DNA of 37,538 bases, taken from contig DAOQMM010000023.1 of assembly GCA_035335645.1 (NCBI GenBank), forward strand, positions 1 to 37,538, written 5' to 3'. The position numbers and the translations under genes are program-made. Shown here piece by piece: positions 7,659-16,618 of this stretch (positions are counted from its first letter, which is position 1; every line of letters starts with the position of its first letter). The stretch is from Zoogloea sp035335645 (GTDB lineage: Bacteria > Pseudomonadota > Gammaproteobacteria > Burkholderiales > Rhodocyclaceae). The notes under the pieces were generated by a model that was not told the origin of the DNA, ran no database searches, and saw nothing but the letters and a program-made list of their open reading frames with translations.

Positions 7659-8576
7659 ATGCCCCTTTACATCGCCAATCGCCTCGTGGATGCCGCCGGC
7701 CGGATTCTCCTCGGCAAGGAGCAGGCCATCCGCCTCGCCCTGGCCTGCCTGCTGGCCCGCGGCCACCTCCTGATCGAGGATGTTCCGGGCGTCGGCAAGA
7801 CCACCCTGGCCCACCTCCTTGCCCGCCTGCTGGGGCTCCAGTTCCAGCGCATCCAGTTCACCAGTGACCTGCTGCCGGCCGACATCCTCGGCGTGTCGGT
7901 GTTCGACCCCCGCGACGGGGCCTTCCGCTTCCATCCGGGCCCGGTCTTCGCGCAGATGATCCTCGCCGACGAGATCAACCGGGCCACCCCCAAGGCCCAG
8001 AGCGCCCTGCTCGAAGCCATGGAGGAAGGCCAGGTCAGCGCCGAGGGCCGCACGCTGCCCCTGCCGGCCCCCTTCTTCGTCATCGCCACCCAGAACCCGG
8101 CCGACCAGATCGGCACCTTTCCGCTGCCCGAGAGCCAGCTCGATCGCTTCCTGATGTGCATCGCCCTCGGCTACCCCGACCCGGCCGCAGAGCGGGCCCT
8201 GCTGGCCGGCGAGGATCGCCGCGCGCTGCTGGCCCGCCAGGAGACACTGCTCGCGCCGGGCGAGCTGGACACCCTGTTCGACGCCGCAGCCCGCGTCCAT
8301 GTGGCCCCCCCGCTGCTCGACTATGTCCAGGCCCTGCTCGCCCACAGCCGCCAGGCCACCGGCTTCAGCCTGGGCCTGTCGCCCCGCGCCGGCCTGGGTC
8401 TGGTGGCCTCGGCGCGGGCCTGGGCGCTGCTGGCCGGACGTGACCACGTGCAGCCCGAGGACGTACAGGCCGTCCTCCCGGCGGTGGCCGGCCACCGCCT
8501 GCGCAGTGACGGGGACCGCCGCACATCGCCTGAAGAACGGGTCCGCCGCCTCCTCGAAGCCGTTCCTCTGCCCTGA
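7659..8576 (+). CDS. MoxR-family AAA+ ATPase
   Basis: A 305-residue AAA+ ATPase of the MoxR/RavA clade. Walker A is GVGKTT (44-49), Walker B ILADEINRATPKAQ (101-114), and sensor-1 is in FFVIATQNPAD (about 146-156). The C-terminal lid domain carries the SPRAGLGL sensor-2 region (about 245-252). MoxR proteins act as chaperones that help mature partner proteins, often with von Willebrand-type or DUF58 proteins encoded alongside. The next gene, a DUF58 protein, starts inside this stop codon (TGATG), showing translational coupling. The start has no clear Shine-Dalgarno. Confidence 0.92.
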   Translation: MPLYIANRLVDAAGRILLGKEQAIRLALACLLARGHLLIEDVPGVGKTTLAHLLARLLGLQFQRIQFTSDLLPADILGVSVFDPRDGAFRFHPGPVFAQMILADEINRATPKAQSALLEAMEEGQVSAEGRTLPLPAPFFVIATQNPADQIGTFPLPESQLDRFLMCIALGYPDPAAERALLAGEDRRALLARQETLLAPGELDTLFDAAARVHVAPPLLDYVQALLAHSRQATGFSLGLSPRAGLGLVASARAWALLAGRDHVQPEDVQAVLPAVAGHRLRSDGDRRTSPEERVRRLLEAVPLP

Positions 8577-9562
8577 TGCCGGTCCACGCGCGCCTTGACG
8601 CACTGCGGGCCCGCTTCCAGCGCTGGCTGTTCCGCGTCCACGGCCCGGAGCCGGCGCCGATCCGCCTGGGCCAGCGCCGGATCTTCGTGATGCCCACCGC
8701 CTTTGGCGTGGCGCTGGGCGTGACCCTGCTGGTGATGCTCCTCGCCTCCATCAACTACGCCCTGAGCCTGGGCTACGCCCTTACCTTCCTGCTGGGCGGC
8801 GTGGGCTGGGTCCACATCCACCTGAGCTTTCGGAATCTAGTGGGACTGTCAATAGCGCCGGGACGGGTCGAGCCGGTCTTTGCCGGCGCCACGGCCAGTT
8901 TTGGCGTCCTCATGACCAACCCGCTGCCACGTTCCCGTCTCGCCCTGCGCCTGTGGCCAGCCCGCACGGGCGCGTCCCCGGACGAAGCCTTCGAGCTCCC
9001 GCCCGACAGCCAGGTGCGTATAAGCGTCCACGTGGCGGCCCCCCAACGCGGCTGGCTGCCCCTCCCCCGCCTCCAGCTGGAGAGCCGTCATCCGCTGGGT
9101 CTCATCCGCGCCTGGAGCCTGTTCCAGCCCGATCTTCGCGCCCTGGTCTTCCCGACGCCCGAAGCCGACCCGCCGCCCTTGCCGCGCGGCACGGGTCTGC
9201 GGCCGGGCGCCCACGGCAGACGCCAAGGGCGTGACGACTTCGCCGGCCTGCGCGCCCACCAGCCCGCCGACCCGCCCCGTCACGTGGCCTGGAAAGCCCT
9301 TGCCCGCAGCGGCGAATGGCTCACCAAGCAGTTTGACGGCGGGGGCGCGGAGGCGCTCTGGCTGGACTGGAACACCCTGCCCCCCGGTCTGGACACGGAG
9401 CAGCGCCTCGCCCGCCTGACCCGCTGGCTGTGCGATGCGGAGGCCGCGGGACTGGAGTACGGCCTGCGCCTGCCTCAGCAAACCTTTCCGCCGGCCAGTG
9501 GTCCCGCCCATCGCCTTGCCTGCCTCACCGCGCTGGCCCTGTTCGGAGGCCCTGATGGCTGA
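8576..9562 (+). CDS. DUF58 domain membrane protein
   Basis: A 328-residue protein with two adjacent membrane helices (about 37-60 and 64-84) followed by a soluble part. The DUF58 signature appears near 220-255: DDFAGLRAHQPADPPRHVAW followed by KALARSGEWLTKQF. DUF58 proteins are the usual partners of MoxR ATPases and have a von Willebrand-like fold; their biochemical role is unclear. The gene overlaps the MoxR gene by 1 nt and the next gene by 8 nt, so the three should be made together. Confidence 0.88.
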   Translation: MPVHARLDALRARFQRWLFRVHGPEPAPIRLGQRRIFVMPTAFGVALGVTLLVMLLASINYALSLGYALTFLLGGVGWVHIHLSFRNLVGLSIAPGRVEPVFAGATASFGVLMTNPLPRSRLALRLWPARTGASPDEAFELPPDSQVRISVHVAAPQRGWLPLPRLQLESRHPLGLIRAWSLFQPDLRALVFPTPEADPPPLPRGTGLRPGAHGRRQGRDDFAGLRAHQPADPPRHVAWKALARSGEWLTKQFDGGGAEALWLDWNTLPPGLDTEQRLARLTRWLCDAEAAGLEYGLRLPQQTFPPASGPAHRLACLTALALFGGPDG

Positions 9563-11495
9563 GCGTGGCCTGCGTCCGGACCAGACCGGCTGGCTCGTCG
9601 TCGCAGCCGGCGTCAGCCTGCTGCCCCACGCCGCGCAGCTCCCCCACTGGCTGTCCGCCGTCTGCGCGCTGTTCCTGTCATGGCGCGGCATGCTCGCCGC
9701 GCAGCGCGCGCGCCTGCCCCACCGGGCGCTGCTCGGAACCCTCGGCCTCGCCGTCGCGGGCGGGGTGTTGGTCGAATACGGCCACCTGTTCGGCAAGGAT
9801 CCGGGCATCGCCCTGCTGGCCGCCTTCCTGGGCCTCAAGCTGCTGGAGACGGACGACATTCGCGGCGGGCGCGCCGTGATCCTGCTCACCTTTTTCCTGC
9901 AGATGGGCCAGTTCCTGCACCAGCAGGGCATGGCCACCGCCGCCCTGGCCCTGGTCGGCACGGTCGTCTCCCTGGCCACGCTGGCGGCCCTCGCCGGACG
10001 CGCCCGGCCCCTGCGCCCACGCCTGACAGAAGCCGCCCGCCTCACCGTCCTGAGCCTGCCCTTCATGGCCGTGCTGTTCATCCTCTTTCCGCGCGTCCAA
10101 GGGCCGCTGTGGGGGCTCCCGGCGGACGCCTTCAGCGCACTGACCGGCCTCTCCGACACGATGACGCCGGGTGCCCTTGCACGTCTGAGTGAATCCGGCG
10201 CGATCGCCTTCCGGGCCACCTTCGACGGCCCGCCGCCGCCCCGCGCCCAGCGCTACTGGCGCGGCCCAGTGCTGACCCGCTTCGACGGTCACACCTGGCG
10301 CGCCGCCCACCTGCCCGCCCGGGACGTGCCCGCGTACGCCGTTTCCGGACGCGCCTACACCTACACCCTGACGCTGGAACCCCATGACCGGCCGTGGCTG
10401 CTGGCCCTGGACTTTCCAGATGCCCAGGCGGGCCTGCGCTACGGCGCAGACTTCCAGCTCCTCGCCCGTGAGCCGGTCCGCAGCCGCCTGCGCCAGACCC
10501 TGGCGTCCTACCCAGACACGCCGGTCGGTCTCGACGAGCCCCCCATCCTGCGACGCCTGGCCCTGGCCCTGCCGGCCGGCGCCAATCCGCGCACCGTCGC
10601 CGCAGGCAGCCAGCTGCGGGCCAACGCCGTCCGGGCGGACGACATCCCCGCGCGCGGCATTGCCCTCATGCGCGACGCCCGCCTCACCTACACGCTGGAG
10701 CCGCCCCCCCTGGGTGAGGACGACGTGGACGCCTTCCTGTTCGACACCCGCCAAGGCTTCTGCGAACACTTCGCCGCCGCCTTCGTGGTGCTGATGCGCG
10801 CCGCCGGCGTGCCGGCGCGGGTGGTCACCGGTTATCAGGGCGGCGAGATCAACCCGGTGGACGGCAGTCTTGAAGTCCGCCAGTCCGACGCCCACGCCTG
10901 GGCGGAAGTGTGGCTCGCCGGGCGCGGCTGGCTGCGGGTCGACCCCACCGCCGCCAGCGCCCCGGCGCGCATCGAGCGCGGCCTCGCCGCCGCCCTCCCG
11001 GACACCGGGCACCTGCCCCTGCTGATGCGCCCGGAGCTGGCCTGGCTGCAGGGACTCCAGCACCACCTGGACGCCCTCAACCACCGCTGGAACCAATGGG
11101 TTCTCGGGTACAATCCCGCCCGCCAGCGCGACCTCCTCGCCGGTCTGGGCCTGGGCGAGGTGGACTGGCCTCAGCTCACCGGGCTGATGACCGCCGCCTG
11201 CGCGGCCGTCACCGCCGCACTCGCCGGGGTGCTGTTGCGAAACCGCCGCCGCGACCCGGTGTTGCGTGCCTGGGAAGGCGTCTGCAGCCGCCTCGCCGCC
11301 CACGGTCTGCCCCGCGCGGACTGGGAAGGCCCGACGGCCTACGCGGCCCGCGTGGGCACCACCCGCCCCGATCTGGCCGACGCCATCGCAGGGCTCGCTA
11401 CAGATTTTGCGCGCCTGCGCTACGGCGAGGCGTCAGACACCGCCGCCCGTCGCGACCGATTCCTCCATTCCGCCCGACGCTTCCGCCCCCGATGA
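9555..11495 (+). CDS. Membrane-anchored transglutaminase-like protein (TgpA/DUF3488 type)
   Basis: A 646-residue protein. Five or six membrane helices fill about residues 12-180, a periplasmic region follows, then a transglutaminase core with the complete triad: C403 (GFCEHFAAAF), H447 (SDAHAWAEVW) and D463 (RVDPTA). A last helix lies near 570-590, with a short cytoplasmic tail. Pseudomonas TgpA (PA2873) has this architecture and is essential there; its substrate is unknown. ATG 9555 lies within the end of the DUF58 gene, so start choice rests on overlap and the canonical N terminus. The stop overlaps mltB by 4 nt. Confidence 0.9.
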   Translation: MAERGLRPDQTGWLVVAAGVSLLPHAAQLPHWLSAVCALFLSWRGMLAAQRARLPHRALLGTLGLAVAGGVLVEYGHLFGKDPGIALLAAFLGLKLLETDDIRGGRAVILLTFFLQMGQFLHQQGMATAALALVGTVVSLATLAALAGRARPLRPRLTEAARLTVLSLPFMAVLFILFPRVQGPLWGLPADAFSALTGLSDTMTPGALARLSESGAIAFRATFDGPPPPRAQRYWRGPVLTRFDGHTWRAAHLPARDVPAYAVSGRAYTYTLTLEPHDRPWLLALDFPDAQAGLRYGADFQLLAREPVRSRLRQTLASYPDTPVGLDEPPILRRLALALPAGANPRTVAAGSQLRANAVRADDIPARGIALMRDARLTYTLEPPPLGEDDVDAFLFDTRQGFCEHFAAAFVVLMRAAGVPARVVTGYQGGEINPVDGSLEVRQSDAHAWAEVWLAGRGWLRVDPTAASAPARIERGLAAALPDTGHLPLLMRPELAWLQGLQHHLDALNHRWNQWVLGYNPARQRDLLAGLGLGEVDWPQLTGLMTAACAAVTAALAGVLLRNRRRDPVLRAWEGVCSRLAAHGLPRADWEGPTAYAARVGTTRPDLADAIAGLATDFARLRYGEASDTAARRDRFLHSARRFRPR

Positions 11496-12505
11496 TTCTC
11501 CGCCCCTTCCGCCTCCGTCCCGCACTCCTGCTGGCCAGCGCCCTCGCCGCCGGGCCGCTGGCCGCCGCCGAACGCTACGCGGACCGTCCCGACGTCCAGC
11601 AATTCATCGCCGAAATGAAGGAACGTCACGGCTTCGATCCGGATGCCCTCACCTTCATCTTTCGTCGTGCCACTTTCCAGCCCGCCGTGATCAAGGCCAT
11701 CTCGCCGCCCAAGGATCCCGGCGTGCGCTCCTGGCAGCGTTACCGCGGCCGCTTCATCGAGCCGGTGCGCATCAAGGCCGGCGTGCGCTTTTGGGACGCC
11801 TACGCGGAGACAATCAAGGCCGCCAGTGACAAGTACGGCGTGCCGGAGGAGATCATCGTCGGCATCATCGGCGTGGAAACGATCTACGGGCGCAATACCG
11901 GCAGCTTCCAGGCCGTCTCGGCCCTGTCCACGCTGGCCTTCGACTATCCCCGCCGGGCCGAGCTGTTCCGCGGTGAGCTGGAGTCCCTGCTGCTGATGGC
12001 CCGCGAACAGGGCCGAGACCCCCTCGACTACCAGGGTTCCTACGCGGGCGCCCTGGGCCTGCCCCAGTTCCTGCCGAGCAGCGTGCGCAATTACGCGGTG
12101 GATTTTGACGGCGATGGCCACATCGACCTGCTGGCCAGCCCGAAGGACGCCATCGGCAGCGTCGCCCGCTACCTGCAGATGCACGGCTGGGAACGGGGCG
12201 GGCCGGTGGCCATCCGGGCGGTCACGAATGCCGACGCGACGCTGGAAACGCTGATCGCCAACGACATCACGCCGGCCTTCGACGCCGAGGCCCTGGCCGC
12301 CCACGGCGTGCGCGCCGCCTCCGGAACGCCCGCGGTCGGGCCGGCCGCCTTCGTGGAACTGGTCACCCCCGGCGCCGACAGCGAATACTGGCTGGGCTAT
12401 CAGAATTTCTACGTGATCACCCGCTACAACCGCAGCAGCTTCTACGCCATGTCGGTGTTCCAGCTGGCCGAGGCCGTCAAGGAAGCCCGTCAGGCGCGCC
12501 GCTGA
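11492..12505 (+). CDS. mltB: Lytic murein transglycosylase B
   Basis: A 337-residue SLT-type transglycosylase (GH103, MltB/Slt35) that cleaves peptidoglycan to 1,6-anhydro-muramyl products. It has a cleavable signal peptide (about 1-26, ending GPLAAA) without a lipobox cysteine, so a soluble periplasmic form is predicted. The catalytic glutamate is E129 in GVETIYGRNTG. An EF-hand-like loop DFDGDGHIDLL (204-214) matches the metal site of Slt35. The ATG at 11492 overlaps the upstream stop (ATGA). Coupling to the MoxR-DUF58-TgpA trio hints at a shared cell-wall role. Confidence 0.93.
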   Translation: MILRPFRLRPALLLASALAAGPLAAAERYADRPDVQQFIAEMKERHGFDPDALTFIFRRATFQPAVIKAISPPKDPGVRSWQRYRGRFIEPVRIKAGVRFWDAYAETIKAASDKYGVPEEIIVGIIGVETIYGRNTGSFQAVSALSTLAFDYPRRAELFRGELESLLLMAREQGRDPLDYQGSYAGALGLPQFLPSSVRNYAVDFDGDGHIDLLASPKDAIGSVARYLQMHGWERGGPVAIRAVTNADATLETLIANDITPAFDAEALAAHGVRAASGTPAVGPAAFVELVTPGADSEYWLGYQNFYVITRYNRSSFYAMSVFQLAEAVKEARQARR

Positions 12506-12532
12506 GGCCCGCGCATCCCGCCCGGAACCGGC

Positions 12533-12558
12533 CGTCCGACCGTTGCGACGGTCGGACG
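12533..12558. terminator. Perfect 11-bp inverted repeat between mltB and arsC
   Basis: CGTCCGACCGT and ACGGTCGGACG enclose a 4-nt loop between the ends of two convergent genes. No T run flanks it, so it is only a probable terminator, possibly Rho-assisted or an mRNA 3'-end stabiliser. Confidence 0.55.
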
Positions 12559-12562
12559 TGCC

Positions 12563-12913
12563 TCAGAGCAGTTCCAGCACCTTTTCAGGCGGGCGTCCCA
12601 CCACGGCTCGCGCGCCGCGCACTGCGATGGGCCGCTCGATGAGGATGGGGTGGGCGACAAGGGCGTCCAGCCATTCGTCCTCGCTGAGGGTCCGGCCCTT
12701 GAAGGTCGCCTTGAAGACATCCTCACCCTTGCGCACCAGGTCTTCGGCCCGCATGCCGAGCGCCGCCAGCACGGCAGCCAGCTCTTCGCGGGTGGGCGGC
12801 GTCTTGAGGTACTCGATGATCGTGGTCGGCACGCCCTTGTCGGCCAGCAGGGCGCAGGCGGAGCGGCTCTTGGAACAGCGGGCGTTGTGGTAGAGGCGGA
12901 TCGTGTCGGTCAT
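12563..12913 (-). CDS. arsC: ArsC-family protein (glutaredoxin-dependent arsenate reductase type)
   Basis: A 116-residue thioredoxin-fold protein of the ArsC/Spx superfamily. The active-site cysteine is C13 in YHNARCSKSR, and the arginines that bind oxyanion in E. coli ArsC are present as R61, R94 and R107. Arsenate reduction with glutathione and glutaredoxin is therefore plausible, but no arsR, arsB or acr3 gene is near, so a Spx/YffB-like redox role is also possible. The start at 12913 lies 14 bases after the rpoS stop, so the two are probably cotranscribed. A longer reading runs into rpoS. Confidence 0.85.
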   Translation of the reverse strand: MTDTIRLYHNARCSKSRSACALLADKGVPTTIIEYLKTPPTREELAAVLAALGMRAEDLVRKGEDVFKATFKGRTLSEDEWLDALVAHPILIERPIAVRGARAVVGRPPEKVLELL

Positions 12914-12927
12914 GATGGATCGGGTGT

Positions 12928-13863
12928 TCAGAACAGGACGTCCTTGGAAACGCCCCGGCGCTTGATGATGCGGCGCAGCTGGCCGAGGGCTTCGAGCTGG
13001 ATCTGACGCACCCGTTCGCGGGTGAGGTCCAGGCTGTCCGCCAGTTCTTCGAGGGTCTGCACCTCGCACTCGTCGATGCCGTAGCGGTGGCGGATCACCA
13101 TGCGCTGCTTTTCGTTGAGCTGGCCGATCCACTCGCGCACGAGGCTCTCGACCTCCAGGCCGTGGATCTGCGTGTCGGGTGTTTCCGCGCCTTCATCCGC
13201 CAGGGATTCGCCGATGGAGAGGCTTGGATCGATATCCAGCGGCGCGTCGAGGGACGCGGTGTGCTCGTTGAGGGCGAGGATGGCGCGCACATCCTCCACG
13301 GGCCGGCTGAGCTGGCGGGCCACCTCCTCGACGGTGGTGTCGCCATGGCCGGACGCTTCGAGCTGACGCTGGGTGCGCAGAACCTGGTTGAGCTCCTTCA
13401 CCACATGCACCGGGAGGCGGATGGTGCGGGACTGGTTCATGATGGCCCGCTCGATGTTCTGACGGATCCACCAGGTGGCATAGGTGGAAAAGCGGAAGCC
13501 CCGCTCCGGATCGAACTTCTCGAGGGCGTGGATGAGGCCCAGGTTGCCCTCCTCCACCAGGTCGAGGAGCGGGATGCCGCGGTTGAGATAATGCTTGGCG
13601 ATGTTCACCACGAGGCGCAGGTTGCGCTCGATCATCGTCTGGCGGGCCGGGAAGTCGCCCTCACGAACGCGGCGCGAGAGGCTCAGCTCCTCTTCCGCAG
13701 TGAGCAGCGGGTTGGCACCGATCTCGTTGAGATAGAGCTGGGTGACGTCGCCAAGGAATTCCGTATCCACTGGCGCGGGGGTCTCGAGAAAGACCTCAAC
13801 CTCCGGCGGCAGATCCGGTTCGGGGGTCTCCAGCTCTTCTTCAGGCACGCCCGGCTCGTACAT
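12928..13863 (-). CDS. rpoS: RNA polymerase sigma factor RpoS
   Basis: A 311-residue group 2 sigma-70 factor for stationary-phase and general stress genes. A short acidic N terminus leads to region 1.2 (about 40-70) and region 2, with the core-binding and -10-recognition stretch NLRLVVNIAKHYLNRG to ATWWIRQNIERA (about 80-140). The RpoS hallmark LPVHVVKELN opens region 3. Region 4 ends with the helix-turn-helix LEELADSLDLTRERVRQIQ. Synteny with nlpD confirms RpoS rather than RpoD or RpoH. ATG 13863 has AGAGGA upstream. The usual rpoS promoter lies inside nlpD in enterics; I could not locate one here. Confidence 0.96.
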   Translation of the reverse strand: MYEPGVPEEELETPEPDLPPEVEVFLETPAPVDTEFLGDVTQLYLNEIGANPLLTAEEELSLSRRVREGDFPARQTMIERNLRLVVNIAKHYLNRGIPLLDLVEEGNLGLIHALEKFDPERGFRFSTYATWWIRQNIERAIMNQSRTIRLPVHVVKELNQVLRTQRQLEASGHGDTTVEEVARQLSRPVEDVRAILALNEHTASLDAPLDIDPSLSIGESLADEGAETPDTQIHGLEVESLVREWIGQLNEKQRMVIRHRYGIDECEVQTLEELADSLDLTRERVRQIQLEALGQLRRIIKRRGVSKDVLF

Positions 13864-14007
13864 GGATGTCCTCTGGGGTCAAAGGGGCGCCGGAGGGTTT
13901 CCCGCCGCCCGCCCCGCAATGCCCGGCACGCCCCGCTTCTTGACGAGGGGTAGTGCCGCACCAACACTTCAGATCATGTCGCCCACCTGTTACGGATGTG
14001 TCATTGC

Positions 14008-14991
14008 TCAGCGGGACGGCAGGTATTTCACAGGATCCACCGGCTTGCCCTGCTTGCGGATCTCGAAGTGCAGCTTGGGGCGGTCGCTGTCCGTGTCCCC
14101 CAGTTCCGCGATCTTCTGACCCTTGCTCACCGACTGCCCTTCCTTCACCAGCAACTGCTGGTTGTGGGCATAAGCGCTCAGATAGGCGTTATCGTGCTTC
14201 ACGATCAGGAGTTTGCCATATCCTCGCAAACCCGTACCGGCATACACCACCTTGCCGGCCGCCGCCGCATAGACGGGATCGCCCGGCTTGCCGGAGAGGT
14301 CGATCCCCTTGCTGGAGGTATCGTTGAAGCCGGCCATGACCTTGCCACCGGCCGGCCAGGACCATTCGATGCGGTCGTCGCCCGCTGCCGCGGGTTTGGC
14401 GGCGTCCTTGCCCTTGTCGTCGGCCGTCTCGGGCTTGGCTTCCGGCTTCGTCTCGGGCTTCACGTCCGGCTTGGCATCGGGCCTGGCGTCCGTCCGGGGC
14501 TCGGCTTTGGCGTCGGCCTTGACCGGCACGACAGGTGCCTCCGGCTTCTGGGCCTGAGCCCAGGCCTGCTCCGAATAGGGCACCTTGCCGCCCTTGGGCT
14601 CGCGGCGCAGACCGTCTGCTGACGGCGCCACAGGTCGCACGTCGGCGCCCGCGGGCGCCACCGGTTTGACCACCGCACCGGACTCCGGCGGCTTGACGCG
14701 CAGTTCCTGGCCCACTTCGATGAGATTGGGGTTTTCGAGGCCGCTCCAGGCGGCGATGTCCCGGTAGTTCTGACCATGATCGAGGGCGATGCGGATCAGG
14801 GTATCGCCGGGCTTGACGATGTAGTAACCGGGGCGTGCCACCACCGGTGCCGGCGCTGCGGGCGTTTCGGCACGGACCGGCGGCGTGGCACCCGCCTTGG
14901 CCCGGTCCGCCACCGGAGCGGGGGACTTGGTGGCACACCCGGCGAGGGCCAGCGCAGACAGGAACAGACTCAGGGACAGACGGGACAACAT
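14008..14991 (-). CDS. nlpD: NlpD-type lipoprotein: LysM plus degenerate M23/LytM domain
   Basis: A 327-residue outer-membrane lipoprotein. The lipobox ALAGC puts the lipid on C19. A LysM peptidoglycan-binding domain spans about 56-99 (YYIVKPGDTLIRIA). A Lys/Pro/Glu/Asp linker (about 155-200) leads to a LytM domain at about 213-322. That domain lacks zinc ligands: the HxGxD motif reads SKGID, and HxH reads KLH. It should therefore be a non-catalytic activator of the amidase AmiC at the division site, as in E. coli NlpD. ATG 14991 has AAGGA upstream; an earlier in-frame ATG at 15012 would overlap pcm. Third gene of surE-pcm-nlpD-rpoS. Confidence 0.93.
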   Translation of the reverse strand: MLSRLSLSLFLSALALAGCATKSPAPVADRAKAGATPPVRAETPAAPAPVVARPGYYIVKPGDTLIRIALDHGQNYRDIAAWSGLENPNLIEVGQELRVKPPESGAVVKPVAPAGADVRPVAPSADGLRREPKGGKVPYSEQAWAQAQKPEAPVVPVKADAKAEPRTDARPDAKPDVKPETKPEAKPETADDKGKDAAKPAAAGDDRIEWSWPAGGKVMAGFNDTSSKGIDLSGKPGDPVYAAAAGKVVYAGTGLRGYGKLLIVKHDNAYLSAYAHNQQLLVKEGQSVSKGQKIAELGDTDSDRPKLHFEIRKQGKPVDPVKYLPSR

Positions 14992-15008
14992 GGTTCCTTC
15001 ACGGTGCT

Positions 15009-15668
15009 TCATTCGGTACCGGGCAGCAGCGGGACGAATCGTACCGGGCTGAGACGGGTTTCCTTGGGGCCGCGGACGGTGCGCTCGATCAGCACGAGTA
15101 CCTGCTCGGCCATGCCTACGGGCAGAATCAGACGCCCACCCTCGGCCAGTTGTTCCACCAGGGCGGGCGGCACCTTTGGCGCGGCGGCCGCGACGATGAT
15201 GGTGTCGAAAGGGGCCGCATCCTTGAGACCGACACTGCCATCCGCATGTTTCAGGCGCACGTTGGGCAGGCGCAGGTGGCGCAGATTGGCGCGCGCGCGG
15301 TCGAGAAGCAGGCGCAGGCGCTCGACGGAATACACGTCACTCGCCAGGGAGGCCATCACCGCGGCCTGGTAGCCGCAGCCGGTGCCTACTTCCAGGGTCT
15401 TGCCCAGGCTTTCGCGGCCGGCCAGCAGCAGTTCGAGCATGCGCGCCACGACAAAGGGCTGGGAGATGGTCTGCTGCAGCCCGAGGGGCAGGGCCGTGTC
15501 CTCGTAGGCGCGGGAGGCCAGGGCCTCCTCGACAAAAAGGTGACGGGGCACATGCAGCAGGGCTGCCAGGACCCGCTCGTCGCGCACGCCCTGCTCGCGC
15601 AGGCGCTCGACCATGCGGGCACGGGCACGCTGGGCGCCGTGAACACCGACACGGGCCACCTCGCTCAT
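15009..15668 (-). CDS. pcm: Protein-L-isoaspartate O-methyltransferase
   Basis: A 219-residue SAM-dependent methyltransferase that starts the repair of isoaspartyl residues in aged proteins. The family motif TISQPFVVARML (about 67-78) and SAM-binding LEVGTGCGYQAAV (about 92-104) are intact, as is LAEGGRLILPVG. The start at 15668 overlaps the surE stop by 4 nt (ATGA), indicating coupled translation. Longer upstream extensions of this frame are only surE shadow. It precedes nlpD by 17 bp. Confidence 0.95.
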   Translation of the reverse strand: MSEVARVGVHGAQRARARMVERLREQGVRDERVLAALLHVPRHLFVEEALASRAYEDTALPLGLQQTISQPFVVARMLELLLAGRESLGKTLEVGTGCGYQAAVMASLASDVYSVERLRLLLDRARANLRHLRLPNVRLKHADGSVGLKDAAPFDTIIVAAAAPKVPPALVEQLAEGGRLILPVGMAEQVLVLIERTVRGPKETRLSPVRFVPLLPGTE

Positions 15669-16408
15669 GACGCGAGCCAGTCCTGAACCGGGGCAATCTG
15701 CCCGGCGTGGGTGAGATCGATCTGGAGAGGCGTGACCGACACGTAGCCGTGGGCCACCGCGTGGAAATCGGTGCCTTCGCCGGCATCCTGGGCCGCACCG
15801 GCGGCACCGACCCAATACACCGTCTCGCCACGGGGCGTGACCGACTTGATGGTGGGCTCGGCCTTGTGGCGCTTGCCGAGGCGGGTCACCCGGATGCCCT
15901 TGATCTGGTCGTAGGGCAGATCCGGCACATTGACATTGAGCAGCGTGGGCTGACGCACCGGCTGACGGATGAAACGCGCCACAAGCTCGCGAGCGATGCG
16001 CGCAGCCGCGCTGAAATCGGACGCCTCCTTCGACACCAGGGACATGGCAATCGCTGGCACGCCGAGGAGATAACCTTCGGTCGCCGCGGCAACGGTGCCC
16101 GAGTAGATCGTGTCATCCCCCATGTTGGCGCCATGATTGATGCCGGAGACAACGATGTCGGGCAGTTGTTCGAGCATGCCGGTGACCGCCAGGTGGACGC
16201 AGTCGGTCGGCGTGCCGTTCACGAAGTGAAAACCGTTGGCCGCGCGGCGCAGGGACAGGGGCCGATCAAGGGTCAGGGAATTGCTCGCCCCGCTGCGGTC
16301 CCGCTCCGGCGCCACCACACTGATTTCACCCACGTCCCCCAGGGCGGAAGCCAGGGCCTGCAGGCCGGGCGCGAAATAGCCGTCGTCGTTGCTGAGAAGA
16401 ATGCGCAT
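15665..16408 (-). CDS. surE: 5'/3'-nucleotidase SurE
   Basis: A 247-residue survival protein with metal-dependent nucleotidase and exopolyphosphatase activity. The N-terminal MRILLSNDDG carries metal ligands D8 and D9; S39 (PERDRSGASN) and N91 (SGINHGANMG) complete the site. ATG 16408 gives the canonical family start; an extension to 16489 adds a Pro-rich non-conserved stretch and is rejected. It is the first gene of the four- or five-gene minus-strand operon that ends with rpoS and arsC. Confidence 0.96.
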   Translation of the reverse strand: MRILLSNDDGYFAPGLQALASALGDVGEISVVAPERDRSGASNSLTLDRPLSLRRAANGFHFVNGTPTDCVHLAVTGMLEQLPDIVVSGINHGANMGDDTIYSGTVAAATEGYLLGVPAIAMSLVSKEASDFSAAARIARELVARFIRQPVRQPTLLNVNVPDLPYDQIKGIRVTRLGKRHKAEPTIKSVTPRGETVYWVGAAGAAQDAGEGTDFHAVAHGYVSVTPLQIDLTHAGQIAPVQDWLAS

Positions 16409-16618
16409 CGGGTATCGATCCGGATCGGGCGGAACAGGTGTCGCGGAACGGAAAAGGGCAGGAATCGGAAAGGCCGGCACAGCCCGCACGCTCCGAGCAG
16501 GGCGCCGGAACTGGCGGCGAGTTTAGCAGAGTCGGCTTCGCAGCCGCTAGGCGGAAAAGACGGACTACACTGAAGGAGCGCCCCGCGGGACACCGCTGCA
16601 GAATATTTTGCACGGGAC

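Noticed and set aside
11420..12304. 294-residue minus-strand frame opposite mltB
   Set aside because: It covers the catalytic region of mltB and has no recognisable domain.
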